This document shows positions 10,934-21,482 of a stretch of 64,000 bases of DNA, piece by piece. Every line of letters begins with the position of its first letter. The stretch's first letter is position 1. The notes below the pieces were generated by a model. The model was not told the origin of the DNA and did no database searches. It saw only the letters and a program-made list of their open reading frames with translations. This DNA is from Euborellia annulipes. Its lineage: Eukaryota > Arthropoda > Insecta > Dermaptera > Anisolabididae. A program made the translations under genes and the position numbers. Location: the NCBI GenBank assembly GCA_023213315.1, contig JAKCPI010005596.1:36289-100288 (forward strand), in the 5' to 3' direction.

Positions 10934-13900
10934 GAATTTATCAGAGACTCTTTTATTAGTGGACTCTCATCTTCACATATACGGCAACGGCTTTTAGAAA
11001 ATTATACTCTTACGCTCACACAAGCTTATGATCAGGCTCGCGCATTAGAATCTGCACATAACCATTCAAATTCATATATTAGTAATAATAATTCTTCAAA
11101 TGGCATTCCTGTTGTAAATGCAAGCCAAGCTATTTCTGAAGAAGGTAATACTCCTCAAATAAATGCCATTGATAAAAAGCAAGTTTTCAAATGCTATTAT
11201 TGTGGAAATAATAGGCACCCACGTTTTCATTGCCCGGCAAAAGATGCTATTTGTAGATTATGTAACAAAAGGGGTCATTTCCATTCTGTTTGTAGATCAA
11301 ATTCACATAAGACATCCTATTCTACTACTGCTCTGGCTTCTATATCAGCGGCAATGTACCCTTCTAGTTTAGCCAAAGCAATAGTAACAATTAAAGTAAA
11401 TGGAATTGAAACTGAAGCACTCATTGATACTGGCAGTTCTGAGAGTTTTATCAGTTTAGATCTTGTACAAAATCGAGAATTGAAACTTTTCCCATGTGAG
11501 GGGAATGTTGCTATGGCATCAACTTCTTTAATATCTCGGATCGAAGGATATTGCTTAGTAAATCTTGAAATATATGAAAATAATTATAAGAATATTAAAT
11601 TGTCTGTTTTGAAACAACTATGCGCTAATGTAATAATAGGTCACGATTTAATGAAAAACCATAAATATGTTCAAATGCAATTTGGGGGACTAAAGCCACC
11701 AATTAAAATATGTAGTCTCGCTGCCGCTCAAGTACCCCCTGCATCGCTTTTCGAAAGCCTATCCCCAAATTGTAAACCAATTGCTTGTAAATCTCGTAGA
11801 TATTCTAAAGATGATTCTAATTTTATTGAAAGTGAGGTTAAAAGGTTATTGAAAGAGGATATTATAGAAGAAAGTAGATCTCCTTGGCGCGCTCAAGTCC
11901 TAGTAGTCTCTAACGATGCTCATAAAAAAAGAATGGTTATTGATTATTCCCAAACCATAAATAAATTTACGTTTCTCGACGCTTTTCCACTACCTCGAAT
12001 TGAGGATATTATTAGACAAGTTAGCAAATATGAAGTGTTCAGTACTATAGATCTCAAAAGCGCTTACCATCAAATCCCCATTAAAGAAGCCGACAAAGTG
12101 TTTACAGCCTTTGAGGCATGTGGACGTCTTTATCAGTTTAAACGTATTCCATTCGGAGTTACCAACGGGGTTTCAAGTTTCCAAAGGGTTATTGATAAAA
12201 TAATAAAAGCAGAAAATCTTAAAAACACATTTGCTTATCTAGATGATGTTACCATTTGTGGAGAAAACCTAGATGAGCATAATAAAAATTTGGAAAAATT
12301 TCTTGAAGCGATTAAGAAGTATAATTTATCTATAAACGAATCGAAATCTAAATATCGCATGAATTCAATTAATTTACTTGGATATAGGATAGAAAATAAA
12401 TCTATTAAACCTGACCCTGATCGTTTAAAACCACTTTTAAACCTGCCAGAACCTACAGATTTGGCATCACTTAAACGCGTTTTAGGAATGTTCGCCCACT
12501 ACAGTCAGTGGATACCAAAATTTTCTGAAAAGATTCAACCTCTTAATCAAAGTTTACACTTCCCCTTATCAGAGGAAGCCTCTAGAGCATTTAATATATT
12601 AAAAAACGACATATCGAAAGCAATTGTAATTTCAATCGACGAAAATGAACCACTTACTGTAGAAACTGATGCTTCGGAATACGCGATTGGCGCGTCTCTT
12701 TCTCAATCAGGGAAGCCTGTTGCTTTCTTTTCTCGAACATTGAATAAATGTGAAAAAGCGCATTCTTCTATAGAAAAAGAAGCGTATGCCATAGTAGAAG
12801 CACTGCGCAAATGGAGGCATATGCTCATCGGTCGATATTTTAAATTAGTTACGGATCAAAGATCAGTCTCATTTATGTATGACAATACTAATAAAGGCAA
12901 AATAAAGAATGATAAAATTATGAGATGGCGTCTGGAATTAGCTCCTTTTAAATATGACATTATATATCGTCCAGGGAAAGAAAATCATATTGCGGACTTA
13001 TTATCTAGAAATTGCGCTAGCCTGTGTGGAAAAATAGATTTATATGAACTCCATAATTCCTTATGTCACCCTGGCATAACAAGAATGTACCACTGGATAA
13101 AATCTAAAAATTTACCATTTTCTCTTGATGATATTCGAAAAATGACATCTTCGTGCAAAATTTGTGCAGAAATTAAACCAAGATTTTTAAAGTCGAAAGG
13201 AACATTAATTAAGGCAACCTCTCCTTTTGAGAGATTAAGTATTGATTTCAAAGGGCCGCTTCCTTCATCTACTGGAAGGCCTTATATGCTGACCATAGTT
13301 GACGAATATTCCAGGTTCCCATTTGTATTTCCTTGCGCAACATTGACAGCAGCTGAAGTAATAAAGCATTTACAGAACGTGTTTTGTCTTTTTGGTGTTC
13401 CAAATTACATCCACTCTGATCGTGGCCAATCATTTATGTCGCAGGAACTCAAGTCATTTTTAAACTCGTTAGGAGTTGTCACCAGCAGGACAACACCCTA
13501 TAATCCTCAAGGAAACGGCCAGGTGGAAAGGTATAATGGAATAAGTTGGAAGACCATTCTATTGTCTTTAAAATCGCAGAATCTACAGATAAATCAGTGG
13601 GAAAAGGTTCTTCCAACTGCACTTCATTCCATTCGGTCTCTATTATGTACGGCCACTAATTCCACTCCTCATGAGAGAATGTTTTCTCATTCGAGAAGAT
13701 CGACCAACGGGACCTCGCTTCCTTCATGGCTTTGCTCCCCTGGACCTGTTCTTTTAAAAAGGCAAAATCGTGTGAGCAAGTATGATCCCTACGTAGATGA
13801 AGTAGAGCTTATTGAAGCCAATCCGCAATACGCCCATATAAGACATCCCGACGGTAAGGAGGTGACAGTATCACTCCGTCATTTGGCACCGGCCCCACGG

Positions 13901-14191
13901 CCTTTATCACCGGTATTAGAAATTACTCCTTTTACTCAAATGGGTGAGGAAATCACCACACCTAGTATATCTTCACCTGAAAAATCTGTTATGGAAATAA
14001 GTAGTGAAGAATCGCCAACCCGATCGCTGATAGAAACATTTACGCAGGGTCTACCCATAACCTCTACCCCTAGAAATGAAACTCCTGAAGAAACCCGTCC
14101 CTCCAGCCCTAGAAATGAAGCTCCTGAAGAAACCCGTCCGAAAAGAATAATTAAACCACCTCAATATCTAACCGATTACGTTCGAGATTAA
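10877..14191 (+). CDS. Gag-Pol polyprotein of the Ty3/gypsy element (Gag N-terminus missing)
   Basis: 1104 residues. A C-terminal Gag fragment (about 15-70) precedes two CCHC zinc knuckles at 106-119 and 126-139. The aspartic protease DTG is at 184-186. Reverse transcriptase follows (IDLKSAYHQIP near 390, catalytic YLDD near 454). RNase H has ETDAS near 597. Integrase has an HHCC zinc finger around 725-765 and a DD35E triad near Asp790, Asp848 and Glu884 (HSDRGQ, GQVERYN). The protease-RT-RNase H-integrase order is Ty3/gypsy. There is no env. All catalytic motifs look intact and there is no internal stop, but the first ~18 codons come from inverted 3'-end and LTR sequence and the Gag matrix/capsid part is absent, so the copy is probably not autonomous. 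The TAA stop coincides with the MITE target site. Confidence 0.93.
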   Translation: MVYYYHIHPRLNLERNRLDEFIRDSFISGLSSSHIRQRLLENYTLTLTQAYDQARALESAHNHSNSYISNNNSSNGIPVVNASQAISEEGNTPQINAIDKKQVFKCYYCGNNRHPRFHCPAKDAICRLCNKRGHFHSVCRSNSHKTSYSTTALASISAAMYPSSLAKAIVTIKVNGIETEALIDTGSSESFISLDLVQNRELKLFPCEGNVAMASTSLISRIEGYCLVNLEIYENNYKNIKLSVLKQLCANVIIGHDLMKNHKYVQMQFGGLKPPIKICSLAAAQVPPASLFESLSPNCKPIACKSRRYSKDDSNFIESEVKRLLKEDIIEESRSPWRAQVLVVSNDAHKKRMVIDYSQTINKFTFLDAFPLPRIEDIIRQVSKYEVFSTIDLKSAYHQIPIKEADKVFTAFEACGRLYQFKRIPFGVTNGVSSFQRVIDKIIKAENLKNTFAYLDDVTICGENLDEHNKNLEKFLEAIKKYNLSINESKSKYRMNSINLLGYRIENKSIKPDPDRLKPLLNLPEPTDLASLKRVLGMFAHYSQWIPKFSEKIQPLNQSLHFPLSEEASRAFNILKNDISKAIVISIDENEPLTVETDASEYAIGASLSQSGKPVAFFSRTLNKCEKAHSSIEKEAYAIVEALRKWRHMLIGRYFKLVTDQRSVSFMYDNTNKGKIKNDKIMRWRLELAPFKYDIIYRPGKENHIADLLSRNCASLCGKIDLYELHNSLCHPGITRMYHWIKSKNLPFSLDDIRKMTSSCKICAEIKPRFLKSKGTLIKATSPFERLSIDFKGPLPSSTGRPYMLTIVDEYSRFPFVFPCATLTAAEVIKHLQNVFCLFGVPNYIHSDRGQSFMSQELKSFLNSLGVVTSRTTPYNPQGNGQVERYNGISWKTILLSLKSQNLQINQWEKVLPTALHSIRSLLCTATNSTPHERMFSHSRRSTNGTSLPSWLCSPGPVLLKRQNRVSKYDPYVDEVELIEANPQYAHIRHPDGKEVTVSLRHLAPAPRPLSPVLEITPFTQMGEEITTPSISSPEKSVMEISSEESPTRSLIETFTQGLPITSTPRNETPEETRPSSPRNEAPEETRPKRIIKPPQYLTDYVRD

Positions 14192-15144
14192 GCCTGGTCG
14201 TCCACTGGACGCGACAACGCGCTACCGCTACAAGCGCTACAACACGCTACAGATCCCAATGTGTGTGAATCAATTGAAGCTCGTCCACTGCAAGCGCGCG
14301 ACAACACGCTACAACGCGCTTCGAGCGACAAGGCGCTACAGATCCCAAAAAAATGGGATCTGTAGCGCGTTGTAGCGTCTAACCCTTTGTTTTTCTAACC
14401 TAAAATACTCTCACCGGCAAAAAAAAACCGCAACACTTTGTTTTTTCTTAATAAAATTGATGGAATTGAATAAAACAAAGACCAAAATGTCGATATTTAA
14501 TTTGTGGGACAAAATAAGATTAAATAGACATCAAAGAGCCGTAGTTACTTCATCAATCACTGTTTGTTCGGTGAGTGTGTGTTTAAATGAATTTTCATAA
14601 ATTTTTTAAATTTTTTATTAACTGTTTCAAGAATCGACTGCTTTGCAAATATCAGTTTCGATTTTTCATCACCGTCAGGACCTTTAAAGATAAACATAGA
14701 GTATGTGTAATTTATTTTATATTCAACACTTACTTATTCTTTTATAATCGACATTACAATTTTTTGTGATATACTGTATATATATATTAAATTGATAAAA
14801 TTATACATTTTTGTTTTTTTCACATTGAGTGATTTGGTGAACTGCGGCTCTTCGAGGTCTATTTAAAATAACCTTCATCCCAGAATATAAAGAATTTTAA
14901 AATAAGATTATTTGAAAATTTAGCGAAAATAAATATAAATTAGGACATTTTTATCTTGGTTTTATATTTCAATTTAATTATTTATTAAAATTATATGGAT
15001 TTGTTTTATTTATTGGTTAGAAATTTATATGAAATTTTATGTCAAATGTAGCGCGAAGTAGCGTGCAGTGGACGACCCTTGTCGCGTGTGGTCGCGTCTC
15101 TTGTTGTCGCGCTTGTAGCGGTAGCGTCCAGTGGACGACCAGCC
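14192..15144. mobile_element. Harbinger-like non-autonomous DNA transposon (953 bp)
   Basis: Terminal inverted repeats GCCTGGTCGTCCACTGGACG and its near complement at the right end (mismatch at the second base), flanked by the 3-bp duplication TAA (14189-14191, 15145-15147), as in PIF/Harbinger elements. Subterminal regions are packed with GCGCTAC/GTAGCGC words. The interior is AT-rich with no credible transposase frame. The empty site is preserved at 10890-10933 in inverted form. Confidence 0.85.
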
Positions 15145-15159
15145 TAAGGCGGGGGTGAA

Positions 15160-15318
15160 TGTGGTAATAATAAACCATTATTACCTAATTAATAATAATG
15201 CAATTAATTAATATTGTTTATAATCATTATTGCTTAATTTTTGTTAAATAAAGCCTATATTAAGGTTATCTTGTGTTTTATTGAATTCCTCTCCTCTATT
15301 TATTATATATATATTACA
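15160..15318 (+). repeat. Right LTR of the Ty3/gypsy element
   Basis: Same length and apparently same sequence as the left LTR. It is preceded by the polypurine tract at 15148-15159 and followed by the CCTTA target duplication. Confidence 0.93.
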
Positions 15319-15970
15319 CCTTATATAATTTCTTTGAAAGCATAATTTCCTTCCATCATCTATTTTTGAAAACGAATATAATTCCATTTCTATTTCTTTT
15401 CATAAGTCAGACGTCAGAAAAATTCAAGAAATGGATTGAAATGGAAATTATATATATATATATGATTGATTGATGGATCAAAGCTCGAAGCAAAGCAGCT
15501 GACATCAAGTTATTTGGTGCAAATCAAACCTAAAATTAAAAATAAAATAAGCATTTAATAATGATTTGCATTTGAAAAAATATAAAATGGCTTAAAATAA
15601 TGAGTGATAAAAATTCATTTGAAAATAGTGAAGATAAGTAAAAAATCCAATGAATCTGACATATTCTTATTGAATGACACTTTAATTATTTCATAAATTA
15701 TTTATAAAAATATTTTAAAATTCAATTAATGAATAGAAAAATAAAGAAATGTGATTAAATCATTTGTTTCTGTGGTGAAAAAATTTAAATGTCAAATATA
15801 AAGCGAAGGGTCAATGATTTAATAAAATAAATAATCTATATAATTTACATACCGAAATTAAATTGAAAATGAATATTAAATGATTAAAAGAGAGGAAATA
15901 TTAAAAAATGAGAATAAAATTTGACAGACAGACAAAGGTTATCCTGATGAATCATGAGTTTATAATATTT
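15319..15970. repeat. Local duplication, unit 2, right part
   Basis: Continues the alignment to unit 1 exactly where the retrotransposon ends: resembles 9530-10160, with scattered substitutions and small indels. The left part of unit 2 is 10380-10642. Confidence 0.7.
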
Positions 15971-16340
15971 GACTTGTTTCATTTAATAATTTAATTGAAA
16001 ATAATAATCTTGAACCAATTAAATAAATATTTAAATGCATTACTGACCTTAAATAATGAAAATAGTTGAGAATAAATATAATTAAGCCGACGTGATGAGA
16101 GAGAATAATTCTTGTCAGTCAAAGTCATGGAAGAGATAAAGAGACGAGGCATTCGCTTCCGTTTTCAATGGCGTCAAAGACATTGCAACGCAAATTCGAC
16201 TTTGTATATTACTCTCTGTGAAAAAAAAATTAAATAATAAAAAATAATAATAAAAAATCAAATTTAAAAGATTTTCTTATTAATCTAAAATGGCGTAGAG
16301 GTTAGCGTGTCGACCGAAGTGGGAGGGTGAAGAAGCTTAT

Positions 16341-16352
16341 CCGCCATCTTGG
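16341..16352 (+). promoter_or_regulatory. YY1/Pho-type motif upstream of the THAP gene
   Basis: CCGCCATCTTGG is a strong YY1 consensus, common in TATA-less animal promoters just downstream of the start of transcription. It lies about 340 bp upstream of the THAP start codon in a locally less AT-rich patch, so I infer the promoter or first non-coding exon is near here. A CAAAAG|G acceptor-like site just before the ATG would allow a 5' UTR intron. Confidence 0.45.
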
Positions 16353-16690
16353 CATGCACAAAACATTAGAACCTGATTAGAACCTTGCATTAGAATCTGT
16401 GTATAAAGTATACAAAATAACTGTTGAATAAATAATTTATTTAATTTATTATCAACTATTAATCATATAATATATCAGGTATGTTTTTATGATTATTTTG
16501 CCCTCATTTATCTTATATCGAAGTTAAATAATTAATATATTTTTAAATTTATTGACAACCCTTTTTGAGGTTAAAACTTTTATTTTTCTTTTTTTTTTTA
16601 CTATCAAATAAGTAGTTTTTTAACATTATTTATTTATTTCTATTGATTTTTTCTCATATAAAGGATTTTATTTTTCCAAAAGGAAGAATC

Positions 16691-17994
16691 ATGGTTGTTT
16701 GTTCTGCTTATGGTTGTTCCAACCGAAGCGATCCACGATACAAAAGCAAAAGGCAAAAATTGGAAGAGATTACAAAGAAGATAACTTTTCACTCGTAAGT
16801 GAAATATGTTTTTTATTTAAATAACTAATGAATTTCATATCATTTATAATTTTTCTTAGAAGAAAAGTAAAACCTCTAAGTTTAATATTTCACATAACTC
16901 CTACATAATTTTATTCATTTGAAACAATATTTTTATTTCGAAATTAATAAAAAGTGACAATTCAAAAAATGTTAAATATTTCAGTTTTCCAAAAAGGCAC
17001 GAGCAAAGGACAAAGTGGATAGCTGCAATTAGGAGAAAAGATTGGGAACCAAGAAGCGATTCTAAGCTGTGCTCTGAACACTTTGCAGAGGAATGTTTTG
17101 ATCGAACTTCATTATTCTGTGTTCGGTTAAGAGAAAATTCTATCCCCACAATATTTCCAGCATTCCCATCTTATTTACAAAAGGTAAGTTTGATTAATAT
17201 TTAAATATAATTAAGATATCTACTAATATTGAATGGATAAAAACAGATGCGATCAATAAATATCTGCTTGGGATGAAGGGTGGCTAAATTAAGTTCAATT
17301 AGCTATATTAATTAATTATTTTAATCAATATTAAATATATTTATTATGCTTTTAGAAAAAATCGCATTTCGAACAAAACCGTAAGGATGGACGGAGAAAA
17401 TTGAAACAAAACGCAATTTCAAATCTTCCAAAAATGGTAAACCCACCTGCACGAAAATCAATATCTAAGGTAATTATAGTAATTAATAAATTATTTAAAA
17501 AATTGCCTTATATTTATATTATTATTTACAGAAATATAAAACTAATGAAATCGGTCCTAATTTGAAAATTGTGGATTCCCAAATAGATTATCTTCAGGTA
17601 TTTTACATGAAAACCATGAGTAATATATTACATTTCGTAATGTTTATTTTTATTTCATAGAATTTAAACGGCGACATTGAAGAAACTAGCTATTTGAACC
17701 CTGGTAGTGCCTTAATCCAAAACGTACCACTTCAACAGCCAGAGGTAATAAAAATTTCTTAAATAAATAAATAAATTTATTACGACCAGCTTAGAGGCCT
17801 TCCTCGATTATTTCATATATATATAAATAATACCATTATCTTTTGGTCAACAGATGTGTCTTGAATGCCAGAAAACCAAAGTTCTTTTGAAAAATATAAA
17901 TGAAGAAATCTCAAAAAAATGCAATCAATATATGATGGAGAATCAGCAATTAAGAGAAAAACTAGAAAAAATTATAACAAATTACAAACTATAA
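16691..17994 (+). CDS. THAP-domain zinc-finger protein, six exons
   Basis: THAP domains are C2CH zinc-coordinating DNA-binding modules found in animal regulators and in P-element-type transposases. Exons are 16691-16794, 16985-17183, 17356-17469, 17532-17597, 17661-17744 and 17854-17994, all GT-AG with consistent phases (708 nt, 235 residues). The first ATG opens MVVCSAYGCSN, giving Cys4 and Cys9; Trp46 is the conserved Trp; Cys64-x2-His67 in LCSEHF completes the C2CH set; IPTIF at 88-92 matches the AVPTF box. A basic linker follows, then a C-terminal helix from about 189 rich in Lys/Glu/Asn that is likely a coiled coil. A domain-plus-coiled-coil size is typical of host THAP genes. No transposase domain is visible, so I infer a host regulator rather than a live transposon. 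It converges on the septin. Confidence 0.88.
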
Positions 17995-18092
17995 CAATTA
18001 TATAATAATTAATTTATGATGTAAATATGTATGATATTTTAATTAAATATAGAATATTATTCTCAAAAAAAAAAGAATTAATTATATTTCAA

Positions 18093-18098
18093 AATAAA
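18093..18098 (+). terminator. Poly(A) signal of the THAP gene
   Basis: AATAAA lies about 100 nt after the stop codon, within an AT-rich 3' UTR-like stretch and 10-30 nt before a T-rich segment. Confidence 0.55.
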
Positions 18099-18231
18099 CC
18101 AAGTTTCCTTTAATGAAAAATGACGACCGGATGTATGCCAAGTTTTCTCGGGTTATTTCGCGTGGGATGTTGAGATTTAATCGACATTTCGGCTCTTCTT
18201 TTTTCGTTGAGATCTGGATGAAGGTTTTCTA

Positions 18232-18326
18232 TAGGAACCGACCGAAATTTCGTTTTCGATCAAAAACTAAAATTGAGGCTGAAATTCGGTTTCGGTTACG
18301 GCTGATCTTGTTTCCGCCGGACCCTA
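18232..18326. mobile_element. Short hAT MITE (95 bp)
   Basis: Ends TAGGAACCGACCGAAAT and CCGCCGGACCCTA; flanks GTTTTCTA and GTTTTCCA form an 8-bp duplication with one mismatch. Full-length relative at 55787-56237; partial ones at about 18690-18775 and 59400-59490. Confidence 0.65.
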
Positions 18327-18689
18327 GTTTTCCACTCTTCAAATCGGAGTGTTCGGTCTGAATTCGCCTTGGGGTCTCAGCCTGCCTACTCCAGTTGCTC
18401 TCGAGCTAGTCTTGCGGGGTTGGCAGGTTGAGAGCCGCCAAGGCGAATTAATTAAAATCATTAATCTGTGACTGTATGCTTCTAAAATGATTTATACCGC
18501 TCAATTAAAAACTTTGAGGATGTACGAATATTTAATTTTATAGTCATTTTTTTTTTAATCTGACCTAATTACCTATATGAAACTATAGACTATAATTTCA
18601 AATAGCCCCTTTATTGATTTATTTAATTTGGGACATTTAAAAATTTCGTTTTGCTAGAGAAAAAAATGTAAGATGATATGAATTTTGTA

Positions 18690-18775
18690 TAGGAAATACA
18701 AATTTCGGTTTCGGCCTAAACTAAGATTGAGCCCGAACTTCGGTTTCGGCTGAAAATCTTGTTTCGGTAGGACCC
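18690..18775. repeat. Partial copy of the GGTTTCGGC hAT family
   Basis: Shares TATAGGAAATACAA and TTCGGTTTCGGCTGAAAATC with 56133-56237 and 59405-59490; ends GGACCCTGG. Confidence 0.55.
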
Positions 18776-19186
18776 TGGAAACGATACGAGTAAATACAAG
18801 TACTTACTCGATACTTTTCTTTCAATACCAATTACTTTTGTAATCAATACTTTGAAATCAAGTAGGCATCGGTCAAAATACTCTTATCGATACTCGGTCC
18901 ACGTTCGCGTGATTAGTTAGATCGGAAGGACATTTACATTTTATTTCGTAAATTTGTACTTATTTACAATAGAAATAAGTGGAATGGTTTGTAGCACTGT
19001 ATTTTACTTTTTATTATTGGAGTGTTTAACAAGTAAACATCTTGAAAAATCATTATTTTTGGGTAGTACGTCAAAGACTTAATTTTTTTCTTAGTCGTAA
19101 TTGTTTTTTCTTTCGGGGGTCCCCCATGTCACAATTAGTAACGTTTTGTCCAGACCCCTCACCACTAACGGGTTACGTAATATGTG

Positions 19187-19310
19187 GACGACCCTTTAAG
19201 CCTTTTGGTATCCAAATGGCTTAAATAAAATCATCGGACTGCCTGGGATCCGAACCCGCGACTCTTGGTATACAAGGCCAGCACGCTAACCCCTACGCCA
19301 AGCTCTTGCC
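19187..19310 (-). mobile_element. tRNA-derived SINE, 3'-truncated
   Basis: The minus strand has the A-box-like GGCGTAGGGGTTAGC and B-box GGGTTCGGATCCC, then CAGGCAGTCCGATGATTTTA and the first part of the AAGCCATTTGG hairpin. The tail and poly(A) are missing. Confidence 0.75.
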
Positions 19311-19987
19311 AGTTAATTTACCTCTTAAATTACTATCAGAAACTAAATTATATATTAGAGTGAGGTGGATAGCTGAGAAGATCTTGTAGTAAGGAAGAAA
19401 GAAAAGAGCGATTGCAGCTAGGTTTATATATAGACAGAAAATATCTGATGTGATAGCACCTGAGACCCATTCAAGGTAAGACTAGATATATATTCACTAT
19501 GAGTTGGTTGTTGTTCCTTTCATTTTCAAAACTGTAAAACCAACGTCGATTTTTATGCCGGGGAAAGTGAATTCTGAGGCCTTTAAAAGAAAAAAATAAA
19601 GAAATGGTTAATTTCTCAGATAAATACAAAATGACTCAAATATATATATCAAACTTTTGCACCAATCGTATTCACGGTGCTGAGTGAACACGATGCTATA
19701 CACTTTCAAATTTGAAAACAAGATGAATTATTGTTAGACACGAAAGTGTTTATTAAAACTTTTGTGGTTTGAATTATTATTATTAGAGAAATTTTTAGTT
19801 ATAGACCTCATTTTTCTATTAATTATTCATTCAAAATATATATATTTTTAATAAATAATTATATATATATTTTTGATAAATAATTAATACAAAAATGTGG
19901 TCTATAACTAAAAATTCCCCTAATATTAAAGCATTTGACATCTCAAACGACTCAAGCCTCCACTGCTCACTTTCAAATGCATATAAT

Positions 19988-20249
19988 CAGGGCCTCTACG
20001 TGTAAGCACAAGAACGTTGCATCGGGGCGCGTATAAAGGCGCTATAATTTACGTAAAAAAAAAATTAAAAATCTTTGAAGACGGCAAAAATTCCGTGTCC
20101 AAAAATTAAATTTTGTTCCTTTAAAAAAAAAATTTCCGCAGAATTTTTGAGTTCATCCTCTCCCGAAAAAGACTTCTGTATACGCCCCTAGTTGTAAGGC
20201 TTCATTTACTGTTCTGCATCGGGGCGCCAAAATCCTAGAGCCGGCCCTG
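19988..20249. mobile_element. hAT MITE (262 bp)
   Basis: CAGGGCC...CTACG start, TAGAGCCGGCCCTG end, 8-bp duplication CATATAAT (19980-19987, 20250-20257). Same family as 36327-36548. Confidence 0.85.
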
Positions 20250-20257
20250 CATATAAT

Positions 20258-21433
20258 CATACTAAGGTTTAAGAGAATCACAAAAGAATGGTATGAAAAT
20301 GAATTTTATAGTTAGCCAGTGAATATAAATAAATATACTTAGTAAATGAAATCTGTAATATTTTAAAAAATATCTTTTCAACAGCTTATTTGGCTTTTGT
20401 TCTTGATTGCTGTTGCCTCTTTGATATAATTACTACGCCTTTAGAAGAATGTTTTCTTTGGTAATGATATATAAGTAAAAATATCCTCATCAATCCATTT
20501 TTTTTTTCATATATATTCTGGAAAAAAGTACATAAATGGATAATAACTAAACGTTATTTTTTCAAGCAGTATATTTTTCTTATTTTATAAATTGGCGCTG
20601 TTTTTATGAATAGCATTGGCCTGAAAACGAAGTAAAAAAACATTTTTATTTTATTTTTATATTATAAATAATTTTTTTTTTTTTTTTTCTCAAGATGACT
20701 TCAGGTAAATATGAGCACATTTAAATTCGTAAAAAAATTTCACATTAATAATTGATAAAATGTCAAACCCAAGTTAATATTAATTAATACATATAGAAAT
20801 AATATTTTCTGTACAAGTTTAAATTTAAAAAAAATAAACAAAACGAAGAAGAGAAAAGAATTAGGCGGCGGAATGACAATCATTTTGGTCATTTTTTGGG
20901 ATTGTTTTTGTTTTGGGACGCAATTGTACTCAAGCCTTTGGCCCCCTCAACGGCTTCAAATGCCACACACAGCTCAGGTTTCATCTTAATAAAATTAAAA
21001 TATAATAATAATAATAGATAATATTTATATATATATATATATATATAAATATAATAGGATTGGACTTGGAGCCGTTAAAAACTAACTTAACAGATTAACT
21101 TAGTAACTATATTACACATCTAGAGAAAATGGAGGGAGAGGGGGAAGGGGGAGGGGGGAGTTCAAAATCGGGATGAGAGATGAAACGAATTGACACAAGT
21201 AAGAGGAAGAAAGGAAGAGAAAAAGAGTGATGAGCATTTGATCAATACTGTACAAGGAGCGCGGCGCATGGCACATAAAATTTGTGATGCTAACGGAGGT
21301 GAGTCCTAGGGCCGCAGCCAGTGGTTTTGCTGGTTATATAAAATTTCCTCCTCTGCTGGGGCGATGGGGGTTATCAGGGGAAGGGGGGGGGGGGGATCGA
21401 TGTCTGTATATATACAAAATCCCGTGTACGGCC
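20258..21433. other. Septin 3' UTR region and intergenic DNA
   Basis: Directly follows the septin stop on the minus strand. Contains a TA microsatellite (21028-21047), G/A-rich stretches and the candidate poly(A) signals. No gene supported. Confidence 0.4.
20645..20655 (-). promoter_or_regulatory. Possible poly(A) signals of the septin
   Basis: Two overlapping AATAAA hexamers on the minus strand lie about 780 nt past the septin stop. They are the first canonical signals I noticed downstream, but the area is A/T-rich and contains simple repeats, so the 3' end is a guess. Confidence 0.25.
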
Positions 21434-21482
21434 CTAGAACAGGCCCTTTTTCTTCTTGTTCTTCTCTTTGCCGTCCACCGTT
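21434..21482 (-). CDS. pnut: Septin last exon, 49-bp coding part
   Basis: Too short for simple ORF finding. The acceptor TTTCAG is followed by A, which completes Glu from exon H, then codons for [15 protein letters not shown] and TAG. The basic tail ending GLF is the characteristic Peanut/SEPT7 C-terminus. It lies 6.9 kb downstream of exon H. Phase, reading frame and family ending all agree, so the call is strong despite its size. Confidence 0.9.

Larger units (their letters stand above)
10643..15318 (+). mobile_element. Ty3/gypsy LTR retrotransposon, young, 5'-rearranged
   Basis: Two 159-bp LTRs (10643-10801 and 15160-15318) begin TGTGG and end TTACA, are identical as far as I can read, and are flanked by the 5-bp target duplication CCTTA (10638-10642, 15319-15323). 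Identical LTRs imply recent insertion. Between them lies one long Gag-Pol frame. A purine-rich GGCGGGGGTGAA stands directly before the right LTR. No primer-binding site follows the left LTR; that region is an inverted copy of the element's own 3' end (10803-10933). A 953-bp MITE is inserted at 14192-15144. The element sits inside the second unit of a local duplication. Confidence 0.95.

Noticed and set aside
11163..11372. Second frame inside the retrotransposon
   Set aside because: Overlaps the zinc-knuckle region of the real Gag-Pol frame with no independent support.
16290..16325. SINE head (GGCGTAGAGGTTAGCGTG)
   Set aside because: Only the A-box region matches; no B-box or body follows, so it may be chance or a tiny fragment.
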